DNA of 64,000 bases from CAZUAQ01 sp964618455. GTDB lineage: Bacteria > Planctomycetota > Phycisphaerae > UBA1845 > PWPN01. Where the stretch lies: NCBI GenBank assembly GCA_964618455.1, contig CAZUAQ010000032.1:1-64000 (forward strand). The letters run 5' to 3'. Position numbers and translations under genes: made by a program. Within the stretch, counting starts at the first letter, position 1. Each line of letters opens with the position of its first letter. Positions 58,263 through 64,000 of the stretch are shown here, piece after piece. The notes beneath the pieces were generated by a model. The model worked only from the letters and a program-made list of their open reading frames with translations, was not told the DNA's origin and ran no database searches.

Positions 58263-58904
58263 TCAGGAGATCTGCCGGACCGCCCCCTTCTCGATCCGGA
58301 AGACGTGGTCGGCCAGGCGTTCGGCTTCGTACTGGTGGTGCGTTACGTGCAGCGTGGTCACGTGCGTCGCGAGTTGCACCTTCTGCAGAAGGCTGCACAT
58401 TTCCTCGCGCGTCTCATCGTCGAGGGCGCTGAGCGGTTCGTCAAGGCAGAGAATGGCAGGCTTGAAGGCCAGGGCCCGTCCGAGGGCGACGCGCTGGCGT
58501 TCCCCGCCACTGAGTCCCGCCGGATAACGGTTCAGCAGGTGTTTGATCCCGAGCAGGTCCGCCATTTCCAGCACACGCTGATGCACGGTGGCGCGGTCCC
58601 ACTTGCGGATGTGCAGAGCGAAGGCGAGGTGACCATACACCGTGGTCGTGGAGAACAGGGCGCCGTCCTGGGGCACGAACCCGATGTTGCGCGCCCCCGG
58701 CTTGAGGCGGGTCACGTCACGTCCGGAGAGGACGATTCGCCCACCTTCGACGGTCTTCAGCCCGCAGACGGCTTCCAGGATCGTCGTCTTCCCGCAGCCG
58801 GTGCGGCCCATCAGCATGGCGTAGCGCCCCTGGGGCACCTCGAAGTTCACGTTCCTGATCGTAAACGCGCCGGCACGAAGGTTGATGTTCTCGAGCGTGA
58901 TCAC
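58263..58904 (-). CDS. modC: Molybdate/tungstate-type ABC transporter ATPase
   Basis: 213 residues. Walker A GRTGCGKTT (33-41), Q-loop FVPQDGALF, signature LSGGERQRVALGRAL, Walker B ILCLDEPLSALDD and the H-loop THHQYEAERLADH. It lacks the C-terminal MOP/TOBE domain of E. coli ModC (about 350 residues), which makes it a short ATPase like those of tungstate or archaeal WtpC-type relatives missing the regulatory domain. It follows modB by 24 bases. Confidence 0.9.
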   Translation of the reverse strand: MITLENINLRAGAFTIRNVNFEVPQGRYAMLMGRTGCGKTTILEAVCGLKTVEGGRIVLSGRDVTRLKPGARNIGFVPQDGALFSTTTVYGHLAFALHIRKWDRATVHQRVLEMADLLGIKHLLNRYPAGLSGGERQRVALGRALAFKPAILCLDEPLSALDDETREEMCSLLQKVQLATHVTTLHVTHHQYEAERLADHVFRIEKGAVRQIS

Positions 58905-58928
58905 CGCCGGTGTCCTCTCTTTCAGCGA

Positions 58929-59804
58929 TCAAACGAGGGGCGGATGCCGCAGGCCGAACATCCGCGCCACGACCAGCACGATGACGGCGGCCACGACCAT
59001 GATGAGCGAGACCGCCACGGCCCCTTCCAGATTGCCGACGCTGAGTTCGAGAAAGACGGTCGTGGGCAGCACCTCGGTGCGCAGTCGCGTGGCGCCGCTG
59101 AACACGAGAATCGGTCCGAACTCACCGAGGGCCCGGGCCCAGGCCAACGTCCCGGCGGTCAGGATGCCGCGCCGCGCCTCGGGCAGCACGACACGCCAGA
59201 ACGCCTGCCCCTGCGAACAGCCGAGCGTCAGCGCCACCTGCTCGGCACGGGGATGGATCTGGTCGAAGGTCACGCGCATGGTACGCACGGCGAACGCGCA
59301 GGCGACGGTGAACTGGGCGATGATGATACTCGGTACCTCGTACACGATTCCGTCCCACGGCCACACCCGTTTCTGACTGCCCGGCCACCGGGGGGAGTGG
59401 TCGTACATCCATTCGCTGAGTCCGCTCAAGAAGCGACCGACCTCGGTCTGCTGGAAGAGAATGAGCAGGCTGATGCCGATCACGAGAGGCGGCAGGACCA
59501 CCGGAATGTCCAGGACCGCATCGAGGAAATTCCGCCCGAAGAAGCGGTAGCGGGACATGATGTATCCGGTCGGTACCGCCACGAGGACGGAGAGCACGGC
59601 GGAGATCGTGCACGAGATCATGCTCAGCCAGATGGAGTACCTGATCTCCTCGCTCTGGAGTGCGTCGACGAAATCCTGGCGTTCGACATAGCCCGAATCG
59701 GCGAGGAGCATGGCCACGATCAGCAGGAGATAGCCGCCGCTGAGCAGCCCCAGCGCGCTGAAGAACAACAGATCGGTGCGCGGGCGATGCGTCGGGGCGT
59801 TCAT
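58929..59804 (-). CDS. modB: Molybdate/tungstate-type ABC transporter permease
   Basis: 291 residues with about six helices. The EAA loop is AEQVALTLGCSQGQAFWRVVLPEARRG (quoted in part: LGCSQGQAFWRVVLPEARRG). IPVVLPPLVIGISLLILFQ and SIWLSMISCTISAVLSVLVAVPTGY are typical ModB/CysT segments. A roughly 35-residue insert (SEWMYDHSPRWPGSQKRVWP and neighbours) separates two helices, probably in the periplasm near the binding-protein interface; it may relate to the enlarged binding protein encoded upstream. Confidence 0.9.
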   Translation of the reverse strand: MNAPTHRPRTDLLFFSALGLLSGGYLLLIVAMLLADSGYVERQDFVDALQSEEIRYSIWLSMISCTISAVLSVLVAVPTGYIMSRYRFFGRNFLDAVLDIPVVLPPLVIGISLLILFQQTEVGRFLSGLSEWMYDHSPRWPGSQKRVWPWDGIVYEVPSIIIAQFTVACAFAVRTMRVTFDQIHPRAEQVALTLGCSQGQAFWRVVLPEARRGILTAGTLAWARALGEFGPILVFSGATRLRTEVLPTTVFLELSVGNLEGAVAVSLIMVVAAVIVLVVARMFGLRHPPLV

Positions 59805-59828
59805 GGCGTCAGGGGGCTCCCGGGTACC

Positions 59829-61334
59829 TTACTTTTTCTCGGCGAGGAACGTGAACCCCGCCTTCTCGAAGCGTTCCTGAGAGGTCGTGGTGCGGATGGC
59901 GTCCAGGAGTCGTTCGACGGTATGCCGATGGGGTGTCCCTTTGCTGGCGGCGTAAGGCTGCAGCGCGTTGGCCTTCGGGTGGGCGATATCGATGACCTCG
60001 AGTTCGTCGCGCGTCTTCGAGGTGTTGGCGCGGTAGACGATGGCGGCATCGAGTCCTCCGGCCCGCAGATCGGTCACGAGGAAGTCGGCGGTCGGCTTTT
60101 CCGTTTTGACGTTGGTGTGGACCTCCTCGTAGATGCCGACGTCCTCGAGCAGGTCTTTCGTCAGCTTGCCCAGGGCGCTTTTCTGGGGATGGGCCAGCCC
60201 GAGCACCAGTCCTTCACGCTTCAGGTCCTCCAGCGATTGGATGTTCTCGGGATTGCCCTTGGGCGTGATGATGACCATGTCGGTCCTGGAGATGTCGGTG
60301 CGGTCGAGGAAGAGATCCTGCACGTTGTCCATGAACGAGACGTCGCAGGAAAAGTAGGCGTCGGGAAAGATCTGGTCGGGCATGTCGCCCTTCTCGATGG
60401 CGCGCATCTGGGAGGTCAGGATGCCGCAGCCGTTGAAAATGGAGACGATGCGAACGCCCTCGCGCGCTTCGAACTGCTTGAGCGTCTCTTCGATGGCGAC
60501 GCGGTTCACACCGCCGCTGAAGAGCGTGATCTTGGGTTCCACGTCCCAGACATCGCCGACCACGACATCGTAGCCGTGGGTTTCGAAGACGGGCAGGCCG
60601 CGATCGCGCGAACCGAGAAAGCGGGCGAAACGCAGGGCACGCGCAGGATTCTCCGCAGCGTTCAGCACGCCGACCGTCACCTGTTCCGTCCCCGCCCGCA
60701 GTTCAGGAACGTCAACGGCTTCGAGTTCGGGATATTGCCGGCAGACCGCGTCCCAGATGATGGCGGCGTCGGCGGTGCCGAGCTTGACGTCATTGGCCAG
60801 GTCGTTCACGGTCGGTTTGAATACCTTGGCATGTGCCTGCAGCGCGTCCCAGTGACCGGCTTCGGTCAGCAGCTTGCGCGCCGTGCGCCCGACAGAGGCG
60901 GCATCGGGATTGGCCAGAGCAAGTGTCGTGTCCTCTTCGAGCAGGTCATCGATGCCCTTGATGTTTTTCGGATTACCTTTCGCCACGGCGATGACGGGAG
61001 TCATGTGGGCCAGCGGAATCGCTTCGGCTAAGAGGCCGTGCTTCCGCGCCTCATCGATGTAAGTTTGATCAGCAGCGAGGTAGAGATCACCCTGGTCCGC
61101 CACGCGGAGGTTGCTCAGCAGCGTTCCCGACCCGCCGAATTGCAGCCGCACGGGAACGCCAAACTCAGCTTCGTACTCCTTGGCGATTTCCGTGACGGGG
61201 TACTTCATCCCGGCGGCACAATAGAGCAGGAGTCCATCGGCGGAATCGGAGGAGGAGTCGGCTGAACCACATCCGACGAGGGTCGCCAGGGCAAGAATCG
61301 TCAACGCGAGCAGGGCGGGTATCCTTGGCATCAT
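59829..61334 (-). CDS. modA: Tandem ModA-like substrate-binding lipoprotein
   Basis: 501 residues, about twice the size of ModA. AAGGA ribosome site. Lipobox LATLVGC. Domain 1 (about 35-265): LLLYCAAGMKYPVTEIAKEY, RLQFGGSGTLLSNL, LANPDAASVGRTARKLLTEA and DAAIIWDAVCRQ. Domain 2 (about 268-501): ITLFSGGVNRVAIEETLKQF, IFNGCGILTSQMRAIEKGDM, LAHPQKSALGKLTKDLLEDV and DAAIVYRANTSK. Each has the full 'oxyanion strand, GSG-type loop, LAxPxxSALGxxxxxLL, DAAIVY' series of molybdate/tungstate binding proteins. In domain 2 the GSG triad is replaced by GCG. It heads the modABC-thiF operon. Confidence 0.9.
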   Translation of the reverse strand: MMPRIPALLALTILALATLVGCGSADSSSDSADGLLLYCAAGMKYPVTEIAKEYEAEFGVPVRLQFGGSGTLLSNLRVADQGDLYLAADQTYIDEARKHGLLAEAIPLAHMTPVIAVAKGNPKNIKGIDDLLEEDTTLALANPDAASVGRTARKLLTEAGHWDALQAHAKVFKPTVNDLANDVKLGTADAAIIWDAVCRQYPELEAVDVPELRAGTEQVTVGVLNAAENPARALRFARFLGSRDRGLPVFETHGYDVVVGDVWDVEPKITLFSGGVNRVAIEETLKQFEAREGVRIVSIFNGCGILTSQMRAIEKGDMPDQIFPDAYFSCDVSFMDNVQDLFLDRTDISRTDMVIITPKGNPENIQSLEDLKREGLVLGLAHPQKSALGKLTKDLLEDVGIYEEVHTNVKTEKPTADFLVTDLRAGGLDAAIVYRANTSKTRDELEVIDIAHPKANALQPYAASKGTPHRHTVERLLDAIRTTTSQERFEKAGFTFLAEKK

Positions 61335-61800
61335 TCATCCTTACTGGTCGAAACAAGAGGGAGGCGTCAATACGATTGTCGATGCATGGCAGGGCCACGT
61401 CCGTCCACATGGAAGCAGGCATTCGGCGTCGCGCCATCAGTATGGCGTCGCCACGTTCGGTTCTCAAGACGTGGGAGGCTGCGCGTCCGTCACGAAGGCA
61501 AGCACCGATCCCGCAGGACGTTCGCCGTGCACGGCGGGAAAATCACGAATTCCAAGAATTCTGAAGGTTCAGGACTTCCGGCGTCGGGAAAGGCGGATTC
61601 GATCGATCGTCTGCCGTGCGGGGCTTCTCCGGCGAAGCATCCCTCTAAGTGCAGGACGGCAATGAATTTGCCGCTTCCTCGCCCGATTGGAATGTGCGCT
61701 TCAGAAGATGGGCGGGCGATGCCCCACGATTTCCGGACGCTTTCCCGGCACGGCGCGGATGATTTGGGATTCCAGGAATACCGAGGTCGGCGGTTGAGGT
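61335..61800. other. Divergent intergenic region with two hairpins in the modA leader
   Basis: No gene supported. On the modA side are two adjacent stable hairpins: CGCCAT/ATGGCG (61432-61437/61442-61447), extended by GGCG/CGCC, and CCACGT/ACGTGG (61451-61456/61469-61474). Read on the minus strand the leader contains GCCTCCC twice (around 61475 and 61360), which recalls conserved parts of the molybdenum-cofactor RNA, but I could not fit the full consensus. Confidence 0.4.
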
Positions 61801-61806
61801 TATAAT
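61801..61806 (+). promoter_or_regulatory. -10 box candidate for the Cys-rich gene
   Basis: TATAAT followed by AG, 97 bases before the start codon. No good -35 hexamer at the right distance, so an activator-dependent or alternative promoter is possible. Confidence 0.4.
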
Positions 61807-61902
61807 AGTTGTAACCATCGGGGGTTCCGAGCTGGAGCTCCTTCGATAATTAGCAATACATGTGATCAATCGAAAGTTATTCGCGCGAAAAGGAGAGTTT
61901 CC

Positions 61903-63729
61903 ATGATGTCTAAACGTCCTCTGGCGTTAATGTTTTTCCTGGCGCTCGTCGTCAGTCTGGTCGGCGTGAGCATCGCCACCAGTTCGGATGGCAATTCGAC
62001 CGACCAGGCGGCTGACAGCAAATCCGGCTGTCCCATGGCACAAGCCGCCGCCTCCGGTGAGTCGAAGGAAGGTTCGTGCAGTCGCTCGTCGGCGAGACTG
62101 GCATCGGCGAAGGAAAGCGGATGCGATTCGCCGTGCTCGAAGAAGAGCGCGTCGCTTGCATCAGCGGAGAAGAAGTCTTCCTGCGATAAGCCGTGCGACA
62201 AGAAGAAGGCGTCGCTCGCCTCAGCCGAAAGCAAGTCCTCGTGTGACAAACCTTGTGATAAACCCTGCGACAAGAAATCAGCCCAGGCTTCGGCGGATGG
62301 AGATTGTGCGAAGAAGGCCGCCCAGGTGTCGGCTGAGAAGAAGGACGGATGCAGCAAGGCGTCGCTGGCGTCGGCCGAAAAGAAGAGCGACTGCGATAAG
62401 CCGTGCGCCAAGAGCGCGGCGCTCGCTTCGGCGGAAAAGAAGTCCTCCTGTGACAAGCCCTGTGACAAGAAAGCGGCGACCACAGCCTCGTCCGAGGGTT
62501 GCGACAAGCCTTGCGATAAGAAGAAGGCTTCGCTCGCGTCGGCTGAAGGCAAGTCCTCGTGTGACAAGCCTTGTGATAAGCCCTGCGACAAGAAGGCGAC
62601 TCAGGCGTCTGCCGATGAGGATTGTGCAAAGTCGTGTGCGAAGAAAGACGCCCTCGCGGCAGCCGAGGAAAAGTCCGGCTGCTGCGCCAAGAAGGCGGCT
62701 CAGGTAGCGGCGGAGAAGAAGAGTGAGTGCGGCAAGGCATCGCTGGCTTCCGCTGAGAAGAAGAGCGATTGCGATAAGCCTTGCGACAAGAAGAAGACCT
62801 CTCTTGCCTCGGATCAGGGCAAGTCCTGCGACAAGCCGTGTGATAAGAAGAAGGCCGAGAAGGCTTCCGCGGAAGGCTGCGACAAGCCCTGTGACAAGAA
62901 GTCGGCGGCACAGGCTTCGGCGGATGGAGATTGTGCGAAGAAGGCCGCATTAGCCTCGGCGGAGAAGAAGTCGGGCTGCTGCAGCAAGAAGGCCGCCCAG
63001 GTGTCGGCTGAGAAGAAGGACGGATGCAGCAAGGCGTCGCTGGCGTCGGCCGAAAAGAAGAGTGATTGCGATAAGCCGTGTGCCAAGAGCGCGGCACTGG
63101 CGTCGGCTGAGAAGAAGTCCGGGTGCGACAAGCCTTGTGACAAGAAGTCAGCGGAACAGGCTTCGGCGGATGGAGGCTGTTCGAAGAAGGCTGCTTTGGC
63201 CTCGGCGGAGAAGAAGTCGGGCTGCTGCAGCAAGAAGGCCGCCCAGGCATCGGCCGAGAAGAAGAGTGATTGCGACAAGCCGTGTGCCAAGAGCGCAGCA
63301 CTGGCATCGGCGGAAAAGAAGGGTGATTGCGATAAGCCTTGTGACAAGAAGAAGGCGTCGCTTGCTTCAGATGAAGGCAAGTCCTGCGACAAGCCATACG
63401 ATAAGAAGGCGGCGAAGGCTTCCGCGGAAGGCTGTGACAAGCCTTGTGAGAAGAAGAAAGCCACTCTGACCTCGGGTGAAGGCAAGGACTGCGATAAGCC
63501 GTGCTCGAAGAAGGCGGCGGAGCAGGCCTCGGCGACGACGCGCCCCGCCGGTTCGGCATGTGCCAAGAAGAGCTCGGTGACGCTGGCTTCCAGCGAGGAG
63601 GCGCCCGCCAAGTGCGGCATGAAGGCCAAGAAGGCGGCGATGAAGGCCGAAGCGGCTGCTGAGGCGACGGAAACGATCGCCGATGCAGGCCTGACCCCGG
63701 CCGAAGAGGCGGCGCTGGCCACGAACTGA
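61903..63729 (+). CDS. Exported cysteine/lysine-rich repeat protein
   Basis: 608 residues with an AAGGAG ribosome site and two ATG starts in a row. Signal peptide PLALMFFLALVVSLVGVSIA. The mature protein is built from short units of the type CDKPCDKKKASLASAEKKSS (period about 18-22 residues), with variants DCAKKAAQASAD, GCCSKKAAQVSAEKKDGCSK and EGCDKPCDKK. By hand I count 17 exact CDKPC and about 53 cysteines in all; one unit has decayed to CDKPY. Between the Cys motifs Ala, Ser, Lys, Glu and Asp dominate, with no aromatic residue except that Tyr and no His or Trp seen. The last 60 residues lose Cys and become Ala/Glu/Thr-rich. Such spacing suggests soft-metal binding or an extensively disulfide-linked envelope protein. 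I know no matching family. Confidence 0.8.
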   Translation: MMSKRPLALMFFLALVVSLVGVSIATSSDGNSTDQAADSKSGCPMAQAAASGESKEGSCSRSSARLASAKESGCDSPCSKKSASLASAEKKSSCDKPCDKKKASLASAESKSSCDKPCDKPCDKKSAQASADGDCAKKAAQVSAEKKDGCSKASLASAEKKSDCDKPCAKSAALASAEKKSSCDKPCDKKAATTASSEGCDKPCDKKKASLASAEGKSSCDKPCDKPCDKKATQASADEDCAKSCAKKDALAAAEEKSGCCAKKAAQVAAEKKSECGKASLASAEKKSDCDKPCDKKKTSLASDQGKSCDKPCDKKKAEKASAEGCDKPCDKKSAAQASADGDCAKKAALASAEKKSGCCSKKAAQVSAEKKDGCSKASLASAEKKSDCDKPCAKSAALASAEKKSGCDKPCDKKSAEQASADGGCSKKAALASAEKKSGCCSKKAAQASAEKKSDCDKPCAKSAALASAEKKGDCDKPCDKKKASLASDEGKSCDKPYDKKAAKASAEGCDKPCEKKKATLTSGEGKDCDKPCSKKAAEQASATTRPAGSACAKKSSVTLASSEEAPAKCGMKAKKAAMKAEAAAEATETIADAGLTPAEEAALATN

Positions 63730-63776
63730 TCGCCTCTCGGCGATAGCCTCGATACCGATCGATTTGAGATCAACAA

Positions 63777-63812
63777 GACCCCGGCGGATGTTACATTCGC
63801 CGGGGTCTTTGC
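63777..63812 (+). terminator. Terminator after the Cys-rich gene
   Basis: GACCCCGGCG (63777-63786) pairs perfectly with CGCCGGGGTC (63798-63807) over an 11-base loop, then TTTGCTTTG. Located 48 bases after the stop and between convergent genes. Confidence 0.85.
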
Positions 63813-63843
63813 TTTGTTCGGTTGAGGATGATCGCGTTGCCAA

Positions 63844-64000
63844 TCAGGTGGGGCTTGGCGTGTACTCGTGCACCGCGTCGATCAGCGCGAGGGCGTGGTC
63901 GACGGAGGTTTGGGGCAGTATGCCGTGGCCAAGGTTGAAAATGTGTCCCGGCAATCCGGCAACACCGTCGAGAATGGCGTGGGCCTGCCGTCGGATCTCC
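63844..64000 (-). CDS. hemE: Uroporphyrinogen decarboxylase, C-terminal fragment
   Basis: The last 51 codons of a minus-strand gene running off the right edge. The translation ends IRRQAHAILDGVAGLPGHIF, then NLGHGILPQTSVDHALALID and AVHEYTPSPT. GHIFNLGHGILPxT is the near-invariant C-terminal motif of HemE, which decarboxylates uroporphyrinogen III to coproporphyrinogen III in haem synthesis. The rest of the enzyme lies outside the window. Confidence 0.93.
   Translation of the reverse strand, partial: EIRRQAHAILDGVAGLPGHIFNLGHGILPQTSVDHALALIDAVHEYTPSPT

Noticed and set aside
58305..61031. 908-codon plus-strand open frame across modABC
   Set aside because: Mirror of three well-supported minus-strand transporter genes; composition is His/Arg/Gln-rich and motif-free.
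61952..63559. 535-codon minus-strand frame opposite the Cys-rich repeats
   Set aside because: Repeats on one strand create repeats on the other. The plus frame has a ribosome site, signal peptide and a terminator, while the minus frame is Ser/Pro/Arg-rich without any of these.
61903..63729. CRISPR array
   Set aside because: Repeats are short, uneven and coding in one frame; there are no uniform spacers and no cas genes.

Overview
The window looks like a scaffold of a high-GC Planctomycetota genome, probably a metagenome-assembled one (there is a run of ten N at 1734-1743). The phylum call rests on several planctomycete-type proteins: an RNase HII-like protein with a GIDEAGYGP motif, a prepilin-type protein with an N-terminal GFTLIEVLVVV segment, a helix-turn-helix-like domain tethered to the membrane by an acidic linker, several exported proteins of unknown function, and very large Ca-binding repeat proteins. 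The class cannot be fixed from this sequence alone. I found no rRNA, tRNA, CRISPR array or intact transposase.

Layout. 0-7 kb: the end of a two-gene ATPase/DUF4276 (TOPRIM-like) module, an isopropylmalate dehydrogenase broken by the assembly gap, an RNase HII-like protein, a STAS protein behind a good promoter, phosphofructokinase, and two membrane or exported unknowns. 7-13 kb: a complete seven-gene mrpABCDEFG Na+/H+ antiporter operon on the minus strand. 13-22 kb: a DRG/TGS GTPase, a PhyH oxygenase, then a housekeeping block tpiA-secG-yicC-gmk-rpoZ-coaC-coaB. In this block the usual coaBC fusion is split into two genes, with inverted-repeat elements lying between them. 22-30 kb: an SGNH lipoprotein, a YihY/BrkB membrane protein, a 1159-residue AsmA-like protein and a PhoD-like phosphatase.

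30-48 kb is the accessory, surface-oriented part. It holds a roughly 0.9 kb stretch without a convincing gene that ends in a minus-strand terminator, a prepilin-like protein, an alpha/beta hydrolase, and a 1909-residue Sec-exported RTX protein ending in a Cys-Gly/hydrophobic/poly-Arg tail. These are followed by a GH57 glycosidase, a 939-residue protein joining thrombospondin type-3 repeats to an S-layer/RTX-like body, a protein with two secretin-N/STN-like domains, and a short poly-aspartate protein. A 127 bp palindromic element lies at 47.8 kb.

48-57 kb: membrane unknowns, the membrane-tethered HTH-like protein, an OmpA-family lipoprotein, then lipoprotein-resB-ccsA (system II cytochrome c maturation) and a methyltransferase. 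57-61 kb: a minus-strand modA-modB-modC-thiF-like operon whose ModA is a tandem fusion of two binding domains. 61.9-63.7 kb: a striking exported protein made almost entirely of CDKPC-type repeats, with about 53 cysteines by hand count. The window closes inside hemE.

The strongest candidates for something undescribed are the Cys/Lys repeat protein (61903-63729), the tandem ModA with an E1-like partner (57469-61334), and the neighbouring set of Asp-rich, probably Ca-binding proteins (34.4-47.3 kb). Assignments rest on motif reading by eye. Residue positions are approximate unless stated.
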